Shown here: in pieces, positions 1 to 8,705 of the stretch
Layout: the number at the start of each line of letters is the position of its first letter
How positions within the stretch are numbered: position 1 is the first letter of the stretch
NCBI RefSeq assembly: GCF_003945385.1
Contig: NZ_AP018920.1
Location: 1,364,001 to 1,428,000, forward strand
Length of the DNA stretch: 64,000 bases
Origin: Pseudonocardia autotrophica
GTDB lineage: Bacteria; Actinomycetota; Actinomycetes; Mycobacteriales; Pseudonocardiaceae
Direction of reading: 5' to 3'
Notes under the pieces: generated by a model
Database searches by the model: none
What the model saw: only the letters and a program-made list of their open reading frames with translations
Told to the model about the DNA's origin: nothing
Made by a program: the position numbers and the translations under genes

Positions 1-117
1 CGTGTCGCAGGCACGGTCCACTCCGCACAGCGACGCCAGCCACCGGCCGACCTCGCTGCGTACGCGGCCTGCGGCGCGCGGCTCGGCGGTCAGTTCGAGG
101 ACGAGGTGCGCGGCCAT
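1..117 (-). CDS. Anti-sigma factor-like ATP-binding protein, N-terminus only (partial)
   Basis: The reverse strand opens an ATG frame of 39 codons that runs off the left edge. It begins MAAHLVLELTAEP, then has an R-x-R...WLASL helix. That beta-strand plus helix is typical of the start of actinobacterial HATPase_c_2 (RsbW/SpoIIAB-like) regulators, which bind ATP and usually hold sigma or anti-sigma partners. The ATP-binding N, G1 and G2 boxes would lie outside the window, so the assignment rests on the N-terminal pattern alone. I see no strong ribosome binding site before the ATG, so the true start could differ. The gap to the next gene (118-273) holds nothing I recognise. Confidence 0.5.
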   Translation of the reverse strand, partial: MAAHLVLELTAEPRAAGRVRSEVGRWLASLCGVDRACDT

Positions 118-273
118 GGCCCTGCGTACCCCGCTCGGCGCCGTGCAACGCGTCCCGGGCCGGACCGGGTGCATCACATCGGTTCGACCCGCGGGTCGCC
201 GGGCGCGGCTCCGGCATCGCCGGTCATGGACACCTGTCGTTGCCGTCCGCGGGAGCGCCGTGGTGTCGGCCGG

Positions 274-1314
274 TCACGCCGGCTCCGGTTCGTACCCGCC
301 GCGCAGACCGTCGAGCGTCGCGTACAGCGAGGCGGGGATCGTCACGCCCTCCGACGGCGTCCGCAGCCGGGCCTCGTAGCGACGGTCGGAGGGCAGCCGG
401 GTGCCCTCCTGTTCGAGGATCTTCGCGAACAGCTTCTCACCGTGCGCGATTCGCGCCTCGCGGTCGTGGTGCACGCTGAACCGGGCCGGGTCCATCGCGA
501 TGACGAGCTCGCCACCGCACGGCGCCCCGGTCCGCGCGGTGTCCCGTTCGCCTGCCTCGATGCTGAGGAGGTCTCCCAGCAGCGGCCCGGTGAGCAGCTC
601 GATCATCAATGCGATGTTGGATCCCTTGGCCCCGCCGAACGGAAGCTGGGCGCCGGCCAGCGCCTGCGCCGGATCAGAGGTGGGCAGACCGTCGGGGCCG
701 ATGGCCGCACCGTCGGGAAGCTCGCGGCCGTCGCGCAGCCGCAGCTGGATCTCCCCGCGTGCGCAGGCGCTGGACGCCTGGTCGAAGGCGAGCGGGGGGC
801 GGTCTCCCCGGGGCCAGGCGAACGCCATCGGGTTGGTGCCGAACAGCGGCTCCCGCCCGCCGGCCGGCGCGACGTACGGAGCGGCGGCCACGAACGCGAA
901 CGCCACCAGGTCCCGCTCCGCGAGCCGTTCGACCTCCGGCCACAGCGCGGCGACGTGCAGCGCATTGTTGACCACCAGCGCTGCGATGCCGTGCTCCGCG
1001 GCGAGTGCGGCGAGCGGTTCCTCGCCCAGCGCGAGCGAGAGCGGGGCGAAGGTGTATCGGGCGTCCACCCGCACCACCGCGGGCGCGAGCTCCGACAGCT
1101 CCGGTTGCGCGACACCGGATGCCAGCCCCGATCGCACCCCGTCGACGTAGTACGGGATGCGGAACAGGCCGTGGTGCGGGCATTCGTCGCGCTCGGCAGC
1201 CGTCACGGTGTCCGCGATCGCCCCGGCATGGGTGTCGTCGAACCCGTGGGCCGTCAGAACCGCAACGGCGACCTCGTGCACGTCCTGCAACGTCAACGTG
1301 ACGGTCTCACTCAT
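274..1314 (-). CDS. Ldh family NAD(P)-dependent 2-hydroxyacid/imine dehydrogenase
   Basis: This 346-residue protein belongs to the malate/L-lactate dehydrogenase (PF02615, YlbC/ComC-like) family, which is unrelated to Rossmann-type LDH. Family marks are ECPHHGLFRIPYY near residue 50 (the catalytic His region), FGTNPMAFAWP near 160, and PFGGAKGSNIALMIELLTG near 230. Relatives reduce or oxidise 2-keto acids, ureidoglycolate, sulfolactate or delta-1-piperideine-2-carboxylate; the substrate cannot be read from sequence. It lies just downstream of a GlcD-type oxidase on the same strand and near a TRAP transporter and a DapA-family lyase, which suggests a role in hydroxy- or oxo-acid use. An AGGAAG sequence precedes the ATG. 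Confidence 0.85.
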   Translation of the reverse strand: MSETVTLTLQDVHEVAVAVLTAHGFDDTHAGAIADTVTAAERDECPHHGLFRIPYYVDGVRSGLASGVAQPELSELAPAVVRVDARYTFAPLSLALGEEPLAALAAEHGIAALVVNNALHVAALWPEVERLAERDLVAFAFVAAAPYVAPAGGREPLFGTNPMAFAWPRGDRPPLAFDQASSACARGEIQLRLRDGRELPDGAAIGPDGLPTSDPAQALAGAQLPFGGAKGSNIALMIELLTGPLLGDLLSIEAGERDTARTGAPCGGELVIAMDPARFSVHHDREARIAHGEKLFAKILEQEGTRLPSDRRYEARLRTPSEGVTIPASLYATLDGLRGGYEPEPA

Positions 1315-1452
1315 CGTCAGCTTCCTGTCATGTCGTGGCGCGGCCCTGGGGAGCGATCACCGGAGCGGATGCGGAGACGGTGACCGGGGCGGTGTTCCGG
1401 AGCTCGCACGGGCCACGCCGGGCGGTGCGGGTGGGGACGGGCGTGGCGGTGG

Positions 1453-2838
1453 TCAGCTGCGCAGCACCTTGCCCGGGTTGAGGATCCCCGTGGGGTCGAG
1501 GGTGCGCTTGATGTCGCGTTGCAGCTCCAGCCCGTCGGCTCCCAGCTCGGTCTCCAGCCACTCGGCCTTCAACAGCCCGACGCCGTGCTCCCCGGTGATC
1601 GTTCCACCGAGGTCCAGTGCGAGCTTCATGACCTGGTCGAAGGCGACACCCGCGCGCCGGACCTGTTCGGGGTCGGCCGGGTCGAAGACCACCGTGGGGT
1701 GCATGTTGCCGTCGCCGGCATGCCCGGTGCAGGTGATCAGGACGTCGTTGTCGCGACTGATCCTCTCCACGCCCACGACGAGATCGACGAGCGCCGACCG
1801 GGGGACACACGCGTCCTCCGAGATGAACGACCCGAGCAGCTCGGTCGCGACACCGACGCTGCGCCGGGCCTCGAGCAACATCGCGGACTCCGCGGCGTTC
1901 TCGGCCAGCACGACGTCACCGCCGTGCCCCGTCGCGACCTTCTCGAACTCGGCGAGATCCTGCGCGGCGAGCGCGCCGCGGTCGGACTGCATGAGCACCA
2001 TGGCGCCGGCGCCGTCGGGGAAGCCGAGATCCTTGTACCGGCGGACCACGTCCATCGAGAGCCGGTCCATCAGCTCCAGCAACGACGGCTGCCCGCCACC
2101 GGCCATGTAGTCGCACACCGTCGCGCACGCCGAAGCGGCGTCCGGGAAGAACGAGACCGCGGTCAGCGCGCCCCCGGCGGCGGGGCGCAGCGCCAGCGTC
2201 ACCTCCGTGACGACGCCCAGCGTGCCCTCGGAGCCGACGAACAGCCGCGTCAGGTCGTAGCCCGCGACGCCCTTCGCGGTGGACCGGCCGGTCCGGACCA
2301 CCCGGCCGTCGGCGAGCACGATCTGCAGCCCGCGGACGTACTCGGCGGTGACGCCGTACTTCACACAGCACAGCCCGCCCGCGTTGGTCGCGACGTTGCC
2401 GCCGATCGTCGAGGACTCCCACGACGACGGGTCCGGCGGGTAGAACAGCCCCTTCTCGGCGACCGCCCGGGACAGCACCGCATTCACCACACCCGGTTCC
2501 ACGACCGCGACCGCGTTCGTCGTGTCGATCGACCGGATCCGGTTCATCCGCTCCAGCGAGAGCAGCAGACAGCCGTCGATCGCATTGGCTCCACCGGCCA
2601 GCCCGGTCCGGGCACCCTGCGGGACGACCGGCACGCCGTGCCGGTGCGCGGCCCGCAGCACCGCGGAGACCTCCTCCACCGTGGACGGCCGTACCAGGGC
2701 GGCGGCGCTGCCGTTCGGGCAGAAGGGCGCACTGTCGCGTTCGTGCGAGGCGACCACGTCGGGATCGGTGACGACGAGCCCGTTGCGCAGGGCGGTGAGC
2801 TCGGCCAGCGCTGTGGCGGCATTGCCGGGAGGGGGCAT
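1453..2838 (-). CDS. FAD-linked oxidase, GlcD / D-lactate dehydrogenase type
   Basis: The 461-residue product has the FAD_binding_4 domain (about residues 35-175, with VPVVPQGARTGLAGGAN near 75 and the G-x-N-VATNAGG flavin loop near 145) and a C-terminal FAD-oxidase domain with the TGEHGVGLLK motif near 420. It should oxidise a 2-hydroxy acid such as glycolate or D-lactate, passing electrons to a membrane acceptor; no GlcE or GlcF partner is adjacent. The ATG at 2838 is chosen because a CCGGAG site sits about 7 bases upstream. An open frame continues to 3123, but that part is Pro/Arg-rich and looks non-coding. It probably forms an operon with the Ldh-family gene downstream. Confidence 0.88.
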   Translation of the reverse strand: MPPPGNAATALAELTALRNGLVVTDPDVVASHERDSAPFCPNGSAAALVRPSTVEEVSAVLRAAHRHGVPVVPQGARTGLAGGANAIDGCLLLSLERMNRIRSIDTTNAVAVVEPGVVNAVLSRAVAEKGLFYPPDPSSWESSTIGGNVATNAGGLCCVKYGVTAEYVRGLQIVLADGRVVRTGRSTAKGVAGYDLTRLFVGSEGTLGVVTEVTLALRPAAGGALTAVSFFPDAASACATVCDYMAGGGQPSLLELMDRLSMDVVRRYKDLGFPDGAGAMVLMQSDRGALAAQDLAEFEKVATGHGGDVVLAENAAESAMLLEARRSVGVATELLGSFISEDACVPRSALVDLVVGVERISRDNDVLITCTGHAGDGNMHPTVVFDPADPEQVRRAGVAFDQVMKLALDLGGTITGEHGVGLLKAEWLETELGADGLELQRDIKRTLDPTGILNPGKVLRS

Positions 2839-3334
2839 GGGGCACTCCGGAGGGACGTCGTTGTCGGACGGTTCGTACGTCGGGGCGGATGGAATCCGGT
2901 TCCGCCCGTCCCGACGGTGATCAGGCAGTGGTGAAGGCCTGGCCGCTCGCGGGACCTCGGCCGGCGAGGTGCCGGGATCGGGCTGCTCGTCGGCGGCCAT
3001 CGGGCTGACGAGCGGAGGGCGGATGTCGTGGATGGCGTGGGTCGTCGTCGAGAAGCTCTCCGGGGTGGGGTGCACGAGCGGTCGCGGCCCGAGGCCTCGA
3101 AGCCGATTCCGGCACGGCCGCAACAGCTATGTAACCGGTAACATCGCAGCCTGAGCCTTCGGCCGGCGGGTGTCAAGGACGAGCCCCGGTGAGGTCGGTG
3201 GTGGCGGTCACCGGCTCCGGTCCGTCGTGACACCGGTGCGCGCGTGACCGGGTGGCGGCCCCGGCCCCGGCGCCCCGCGACCTCGCCGGTGTCACCGTGA
3301 GCGGCTCCCGGAGCCCGGGTTCGGTACGGCCGGC
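2839..3334. other. Intergenic region, no gene
   Basis: About 500 bp between the FAD oxidase gene and the GntR gene, both on the reverse strand. The only structure I see is the near-palindrome at 3129-3144. Frames crossing the region are Arg/Pro-rich and have no convincing start. Confidence 0.6.
3129..3144. promoter_or_regulatory. Candidate FCD-GntR operator
   Basis: ATGTAACCGGTAACAT is a 16-bp palindrome with a single mismatched pair. It stands out as AT-richer than its surroundings. Short palindromes of this size are typical FadR/FCD-GntR operators, and the GntR gene lies next to it at 3335-4024. It would sit upstream of the FAD oxidase/Ldh transcription unit. Binding is inferred. Confidence 0.5.
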
Positions 3335-4024
3335 TCAGGTCGCGATCGGCCGGGTCGTCACGCGGAAGTCCTCGAGGGTCCATTCCCGGACCTCGTCGAC
3401 GTGCACGGCGGCGGCCCGCTGCGCACGGTCGGCGTCGCCGTCGATCATCGCGTCGATGATCTCGTGGTGGCGGGCCGCGGCGCCACTGCTGCGGTGGGTT
3501 CCGTTCGCCCCGGCGATCCGCAGCCACTCGAGGTAGGCCTCGATGCTGTCCCGCACCGCCAGCATCCGGGCGTTTCCGGCGTGCTCGACGATCGTGCGGT
3601 GCAGGTTCATGTCGGAGACGAAGAACGGCTCGTGGTCGCCACGGGTCATCGCCTCGTCGGCCGCCACGATCTCCTCGCGAAGGTCGCGCTTGACCCGGTC
3701 CGGCATCCGCAGGGTGGCCTCGCGGGTCGCGAACCACTCGATCGCCTTGCGCATGCCGCACATCTCGTCGATGTCGTCGGCGGTGATGTGTGCGACGTAG
3801 GTGCCCGAGCGTGGCCGGGTGACGACGAGCTGGTCGCCCTCCAGTCGGCTCAGCGCCTCGCGCAGCGGGGTCTTCGAGACCCCCATCGTCTCGCCGATCG
3901 CCGTGACGTCCAGCCGTTCGCCCTGCTCCAGGCGTCCGTGCGTGATCTCGGCACGCAGCACGCGATAGGCCCGGTCCGCCAGCGACTCCGTGACGAGACG
4001 CGGCACCGTCACATCGATCACCAC
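3335..4024 (-). CDS. GntR family transcriptional regulator, FadR/FCD type
   Basis: 229 residues. The N-terminal winged helix (about 10-75) contains ITHGRLEQGERLDVTAIGETMGVSKTPLREALSRLEGDQL, shown here as one run only to place it: its key parts are GERLD, GVSKTPLREAL and the wing VVTRPRSGTYV. The C-terminal FCD domain (about 85-215) keeps the histidine-bearing segments MNLHRTIVEH and HHEIIDAM, which bind a metal or an organic acid effector in this family. It is likely the repressor of the flanking oxidase genes and the divergent DapA-family/TRAP genes. The start is GTG at 4024; an alternative in-frame GTG at 4012 is possible, as neither has a strong ribosome binding site. Confidence 0.85.
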   Translation of the reverse strand: MVIDVTVPRLVTESLADRAYRVLRAEITHGRLEQGERLDVTAIGETMGVSKTPLREALSRLEGDQLVVTRPRSGTYVAHITADDIDEMCGMRKAIEWFATREATLRMPDRVKRDLREEIVAADEAMTRGDHEPFFVSDMNLHRTIVEHAGNARMLAVRDSIEAYLEWLRIAGANGTHRSSGAAARHHEIIDAMIDGDADRAQRAAAVHVDEVREWTLEDFRVTTRPIAT

Positions 4025-4101
4025 CCAGTTCGGTCTTGCGTTCTCGGCCGCCGGAGTATTGCATCACCGGCGCCGGATCTGTTAGACATCCGATCGGCCA
4101 G

Positions 4102-4117
4102 ATCTGATGTTTCAGAT
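4102..4117. promoter_or_regulatory. Inverted repeat in the gntR/dapA-like divergent promoter
   Basis: ATCTG-N6-CAGAT lies between the divergent GntR and DapA-family genes, immediately upstream of a TATAGC sequence (4122-4127) that could act as a -10 box for the forward genes. The position suits repressor control of the forward unit. It differs in sequence from the 3129-3144 palindrome, so it is not certain the same protein reads both. Confidence 0.35.
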
Positions 4118-4160
4118 TCCAGTATAGCGTTCCATGCTTTCGCCCACGAGGAGACGCCCA

Positions 4161-5081
4161 GTGTCGAGCACGCCCGACCCCCGCTTCACCGGCATCATCG
4201 CCACCGTCGTCACGCCGTTCGACGCGGATGGCGAGATCGTCGAGGAGAAGCTCCGCGCCGAGGTCCGGTACCTGCTCAGCGCGAACATCAGCGGCATCTG
4301 CGCCTGCGGCACCACCGGTGAGGGCTACACGCTGTCCGCGGAGGAGAGCGCCCGGGTCTGCGCGATCGTCGTCGACGAGGTGGCCGGCCGGGTCCCGGTC
4401 GTCGGCGGGATCATCCAGAACTCCACCCACGCCGTCGTCCGCTACGGGAAGGCGTTGAAGGAGGCCGGGGTCGACGCGCTGCAGGTCACCCCGATCCACT
4501 ACCTCTGGTCGCCGAGCACGGACTCGACGATCGACTACTACACCGAGATCGGCGAGGCGACCGGCCTGCCGGTCATCATCTACAACGTCGTGCCGTGGGC
4601 GCTGATCGAGCCCGCGGTCGTGTCCCGGCTCGCCGACCTGCCGCACGTGGTCGGCATCAAGCAGTCCGGCGGTGACATGCACAAGCTCGCCGACCTGATC
4701 GAGCTGGTCTCCGACCGGATCTCGGTGCTCGCCGCGGTCGACGACCTGCACCTCCCGGCGTTCGTGCTCGGTGCGCAGGGCGCGCTCGCCGCGATTCCGA
4801 CCGTCACCCCGTTCCTGTCCACCGCGTTGTGGGACGCCGTCCAGGCCGGCGATCTGACGCTGGGGAAGAAGCTGCACGCGCAGATCCTGCCGATCTGGCG
4901 GGCGATCGACGGCCCGAACCAGCCGGCGACGATCAAGGAGGCGCTGCGCCTGCAGGGCCGCGACGGCGGTCACCACCGGCGCCCGGTCGACCCGGTGAGC
5001 CCCGAGGTCAGCGCGAAGCTGGCCGCTGCGCTGGACGCGGCCGGGCTCCTCGCACCCGGCGTCGAGCCCGTCACCGCCTGA
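4161..5081 (+). CDS. DapA/NAL superfamily lyase (dihydrodipicolinate synthase-like)
   Basis: A 306-residue TIM-barrel class I aldolase/dehydratase. The pyruvate-binding loop GTTGEGYTLS, the catalytic Tyr in IIYNVVPW and the Schiff-base Lys in VVGIKQSGG are all present, so the enzyme should be active on a 2-oxo acid. The family spans DapA, N-acetylneuraminate lyase, KDG aldolase, 5-keto-4-deoxyglucarate dehydratase and 4-hydroxy-2-oxoglutarate aldolase. Location beside a TRAP importer and 2-hydroxyacid oxidases argues for catabolism, not lysine synthesis. I take the GTG at 4161, preceded by GAGGAGA; an upstream ATG at 4134 lacks a ribosome site and nearly overlaps the putative -10 box. Confidence 0.85.
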   Translation: MSSTPDPRFTGIIATVVTPFDADGEIVEEKLRAEVRYLLSANISGICACGTTGEGYTLSAEESARVCAIVVDEVAGRVPVVGGIIQNSTHAVVRYGKALKEAGVDALQVTPIHYLWSPSTDSTIDYYTEIGEATGLPVIIYNVVPWALIEPAVVSRLADLPHVVGIKQSGGDMHKLADLIELVSDRISVLAAVDDLHLPAFVLGAQGALAAIPTVTPFLSTALWDAVQAGDLTLGKKLHAQILPIWRAIDGPNQPATIKEALRLQGRDGGHHRRPVDPVSPEVSAKLAAALDAAGLLAPGVEPVTA

Positions 5082-5635
5082 GAGCGCGTGGTGCGGCCCG
5101 GACGTTCACCGGCGTGGTGAGGACGGTGGCTGCGCCGGGCCGGTGACCGTCCGGACGTGTGCGTGCCGCCTGGGCTCTCGTCGGTGACCGACCGGCGGTG
5201 GACGCCGGTCGAGCCGTCGCCGGCCCTGCCGGGGCGTCCGGACGGACGGCCGCGTCGTCACCACCGGCATCCGACCGTCGACACGATCTCGTGGCGGATG
5301 GTTCCGCACGATCCGGCTCCGCGGTCGGCGGCCTGCCCACGATTCTCGGCCCGGAGCCCGGACAGCACGCCCGCGGCCTGCCGGGGCCGAGGCCGTGGGC
5401 GGCGGCTCAGCCCGCTCGGCACGGCCCGCTCGTCCGAGCTCACGGAGCGCCACCCGACCGCCGAGCCCCGCCTCCGTGTCCGGCCGGCCCGCCGGCTCCG
5501 ATCACACGAGGTGCCGGCCGTCGCGCCGGCCCGGCCGTGCACGCTTCGACCATCGCCGGCGGGGAGGTCTCGCCGGCACCGGCCGATCGGCGCCCCCGCC
5601 ACCGAGAACCCTTTCCCCATACGTACGGAGACACC
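5082..5635. other. Intergenic region, no gene
   Basis: 554 bp between the DapA-family gene and the TRAP genes. Open frames run through it on both strands, but all are Arg/Pro/Ala-rich with no domain and no ribosome site, as expected for GC-rich non-coding DNA. I see no strong terminator or promoter. It may be a remnant of a lost gene. Confidence 0.5.
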
Positions 5636-6685
5636 ATGAGCGGATACCGCAGAGTCGCGCCGCTGAACCGACGATCGTTCCTCCGGGGCATGGGGGCCAT
5701 CGCCGCCGTCGGCGGGTTGACCGCGTGCTCCTCCGCCGCCCCGCTCGCAGGGCGGTCGGAGTACACGATCACGGTGGGGCACCCCTCGCAGTCCGACCAC
5801 TTCCACGTGGCGTCGTTCAACCACTTCAAGGACCTGGTCGAGGAGAGGTCCTCGGGCAGGATCGCGGTCCGCTTCTATCCGGACGGCATCTTCGGCGGTG
5901 ATCGCGAGACGATCGAGTCGGTGCAGATGCGCTACCTGCAGCTCGGCTTCAGCCCGTCCTCGTCGGTCGCCGCCTTCGTCCCGCAGATGTCGATCTGGGA
6001 CGTGCCGTTCCTCTTCGACTCCCTGGAGCACGCGTACGCGACGCTGGACAGCCCGTTCGGCCAGCGGATCCTCGCCGAGACCCGCGAGTTCAACATGTTG
6101 GGGCTGGGCTACTGGGACAACGGTTTCCGGCACCTGTCGACCAGGGCCACGAAGGTCGAGAGCCTCGCCGACCTGCGGGGGCTGTCGGTGCGGGTCCTGG
6201 AGAACCCGGTGCACATCCGGGCCTGGCGCAGCGTCGGGGCGAACCCGACCCCGATGGCGTTCGGCGAGGTCTACGTCGGGCTGCAGCAGGGCACGATCGA
6301 CGCCCAGGAGAACGCGCTGCCGAACATCGAGACGGCGAGGTTCTACGAGGTGCAGCGCTACGTGATGCTGACCCAGCACATCTACGGGCCCCAGCCCTTC
6401 TACATCAACACCGACTTCTTCGAGGACCTGCCCGAGGACCTGCAGGAGGTGGTCGTCAGTTCCGAGCTCGACGCCCGGCAGGTCTGCCGGGACCGGTCAC
6501 AGGGCGCCGACGAGCAGGCCACGCGCACGATCTCCGAGTCCGGCAGCGAGATCGTCGAGCTGACCCCCGATCAGCGCGCCGAGTTCGCGGAGCCGATGCA
6601 GGAGGGCGCCGAGGCGTACCTGCGCGGCGTGGTGGGAGAAGAGCTCATCGACGAGCTCCACGACGTGGTGAGGGAGTACGCATGA
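5636..6685 (+). CDS. TRAP transporter substrate-binding protein (DctP/TAXI-like lipoprotein)
   Basis: 349 residues. The N-terminus carries a Tat motif (NRRSFLRGMG) followed by a hydrophobic stretch and a lipobox LTAC, so it is probably a Tat-exported lipoprotein held outside the membrane. The DctP fold is supported by the YPDGIFGGDRETIESVQ region near 80, the binding-site arginine region GLSVRVLENPVH near 180, and the family motif MAFGEVYVGLQQGTIDAQENALPNI near 205, of which GEVYxGLQQGxIDxQEN is the core. It captures a carboxylate-type solute for the DctQ and DctM proteins encoded directly downstream. Confidence 0.9.
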   Translation: MSGYRRVAPLNRRSFLRGMGAIAAVGGLTACSSAAPLAGRSEYTITVGHPSQSDHFHVASFNHFKDLVEERSSGRIAVRFYPDGIFGGDRETIESVQMRYLQLGFSPSSSVAAFVPQMSIWDVPFLFDSLEHAYATLDSPFGQRILAETREFNMLGLGYWDNGFRHLSTRATKVESLADLRGLSVRVLENPVHIRAWRSVGANPTPMAFGEVYVGLQQGTIDAQENALPNIETARFYEVQRYVMLTQHIYGPQPFYINTDFFEDLPEDLQEVVVSSELDARQVCRDRSQGADEQATRTISESGSEIVELTPDQRAEFAEPMQEGAEAYLRGVVGEELIDELHDVVREYA

Positions 6686-7209
6686 CCGAGATGGAAGCGC
6701 CCGCGATCCGCGACGAGGAGGTCCGGCACCGGCTCAGCGTCGAGGAGTGGATCATCGGGTCGATCCTCGGGGTGATGCTGCTGATCCTGTTCAGTCAGGT
6801 GGTGGCGCGGTTCGTCCTCGGCCAGTCACTGCCGTGGAGCGAGGAGACCGCGCGCTACCTCTTCATCTGGATGATCTTCACCGGTCTCGGCGCGGTGACG
6901 CTGCGTGGCGAGCACATCGCCGTCGACGCTCTGCTGGACAAGCTGAGTCCGGGCGGCAGGCGGGTCGTCACCCAGATCACGTACGCGATCCTCTTCGCCG
7001 TCAACATCGCACTGATCGTGGCCGCGACGCGGCTGGTCCGGACGGTCCGGGAACTCGGGCAGTACGCCCCGGCCACCGAGATCCCGGTCTGGCTGGTCTA
7101 CCTCGCGGTGCCGCTGGGGCTCCTCGTCGCCAGTGCGCGCCTGATCCAGGCGAGCGTCCGCCTGTGGGCGACCGAGCCGAGCGTCACCACGCACGAGAAG
7201 GGGGTCTGA
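6682..7209 (+). CDS. TRAP transporter small permease (DctQ)
   Basis: 175 residues with four predicted membrane helices (about 25-45, 60-80, 100-120 and 140-160). FVLGQSLPWSEETARYLFIW is the DctQ signature around the second helix. Its ATG overlaps the stop of the binding-protein gene by 4 bp, indicating translational coupling, and it stops 1 bp before dctM. DctQ pairs with DctM to couple uptake to a Na+ gradient. Confidence 0.9.
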   Translation: MTEMEAPAIRDEEVRHRLSVEEWIIGSILGVMLLILFSQVVARFVLGQSLPWSEETARYLFIWMIFTGLGAVTLRGEHIAVDALLDKLSPGGRRVVTQITYAILFAVNIALIVAATRLVRTVRELGQYAPATEIPVWLVYLAVPLGLLVASARLIQASVRLWATEPSVTTHEKGV

Positions 7210-7210
7210 G

Positions 7211-8485
7211 ATGGACATCGCGTTGCTGCTGATCGTCCTGCTGGCCGCGATCGTGGCCGGGATCCCGATCGCCTACTCGCTGATCCTGGCGGCACTGGCG
7301 TTCGCCGTGTTCTTCGACCACGGGGTCGGGCTCGGCATGCTCGTGCACAACTTCACGATCGCCAACGACTCCTTCCCCATCCTGGCCGTGCCGTTCTTCA
7401 TCCTGGCCGGAATGATCATGGGCAAGGGTGGGATCTCCAGGCGCCTGTTCAACATCGCGACCGCGTGGGTCGGCCACCTCCGGGGAGGCTTCGGTGTGGC
7501 GGCGGTGCTCACGGCGCTGTTCTTCTCGGCCATCTCCGGCTCGGGGCCGGGCACGGTGGCCGCGGTCGGCGGGATGATGATCCCGCAGATGGTGCAGCGC
7601 GGCTACTCCCGGACGTTCTCCGGCGCGCTCATCGCGGCCGCGGGCACCATGGGGGTGATCATCCCGCCGTCGATCCCGTTGGTGATCTACGGCGTGACGA
7701 CGGGGACCAGCATCGGTGACCTCTTCCTGGCCGGCATCTTCCCGGGGCTGCTGGTGAGCGTGATGCTGATGGTGTGGGCGGTCGCCCACGCCAGGCGTCG
7801 CGGCATCGGGGGCACCGAGAAGATTCCGCTCTCCGCGCGCTTCGCGTCGCTGAACCAGGCGAAGGGCGCGCTGTTCCTCCCGGTGCTGATCCTCGGCGGC
7901 ATCTACGGCGGTGTGTTCACCCCCACCGAGGCCGCGGTGGTCGCGGTCGTCTACGCCACCGTCTTCTCGACGCTGATCTACCGCGAGCTCGATCTCTCCG
8001 GGTTGTTCCGGGCGATGGTCTCGGCCGCGACGATCTGCAGCGCGATCATGCTCATCGTCGCCGCGGCGGCGCCCTTCGCGCTGTTCCTCGCGGTCGCCGA
8101 GGCGCCTGGTCAGGTCCTGGGCCTGGTGGGCGCGATCTCGACCAACCCGGTCGTCATCGTCTGTATCGTGATGATCTTCCTGCTGCTCCTCGGCACCTTC
8201 ATGGAGACCATCGCGGCGATCACCATCACCGCGCCCATCCTGCTCATCCTGCTGGGCGAGATCGGTATGGACCCGGTGCAGATCGGGATCCTGCTGGTGA
8301 TGTTCCTGGCGCTCGGTTTCGTCACGCCGCCCCTGGGGCCGAACGTCTTCGTCGCGGCGAGGACCGCAGGTGTGGCGAACGAGAAGCTGTTCGTCGCGGT
8401 CCTGCCCGGCATCGCACTGATCATCGTCGTCTGCGTGGTGGTGGCCTTCGTCCCGGCACTGAGTCTCGGGCTGCTGGATCGATGA
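7211..8485 (+). CDS. TRAP transporter large permease (DctM)
   Basis: 424 residues, about 12 hydrophobic segments. Family marks include the N-terminal VAGIPIAYSLI, FFILAGMIM near 60, AISGSGPGTVAAVG near 105, and the PPSIPLVIYGVTT re-entrant region near 155; the C-terminal half repeats this architecture (ETIAAITITAPIL, FVTPPLGPNVFVA). It forms the transport channel with DctQ. It is the last gene of the DapA-like/TRAP group and is followed by 220 bp without a gene. Confidence 0.92.
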   Translation: MDIALLLIVLLAAIVAGIPIAYSLILAALAFAVFFDHGVGLGMLVHNFTIANDSFPILAVPFFILAGMIMGKGGISRRLFNIATAWVGHLRGGFGVAAVLTALFFSAISGSGPGTVAAVGGMMIPQMVQRGYSRTFSGALIAAAGTMGVIIPPSIPLVIYGVTTGTSIGDLFLAGIFPGLLVSVMLMVWAVAHARRRGIGGTEKIPLSARFASLNQAKGALFLPVLILGGIYGGVFTPTEAAVVAVVYATVFSTLIYRELDLSGLFRAMVSAATICSAIMLIVAAAAPFALFLAVAEAPGQVLGLVGAISTNPVVIVCIVMIFLLLLGTFMETIAAITITAPILLILLGEIGMDPVQIGILLVMFLALGFVTPPLGPNVFVAARTAGVANEKLFVAVLPGIALIIVVCVVVAFVPALSLGLLDR

Positions 8486-8705
8486 GTGCCCGGGTGCCGG
8501 TGCGCCGTGTTTCGCCGCGGTGACCACGGGTACCCTCCCGAGTTCCGCACGTCACCGTCCGTACATCAGCGCGGCCGGTCGTGCCATACCGAGTTGGTCC
8601 GCGCCGGAGTGCCGAGCGCGCCGCCGACCCGGCGGCGCCGGCCCCCGTCCGTCGCCGCCGGCGTCGCCGCGCGCGGCATCGCCGCGGAGCAGGGGAGGAC
8701 CGTCG

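Noticed and set aside
2839..3123. N-terminal extension of the FAD oxidase
   Set aside because: The extra 95 codons are Pro/Arg-rich without homology pattern, and a good ribosome site precedes the ATG at 2838.
4134..4160. ATG at 4134 as start of the DapA-family gene
   Set aside because: No ribosome site, and it nearly overlaps the putative -10 box; GTG 4161 has GAGGAGA.
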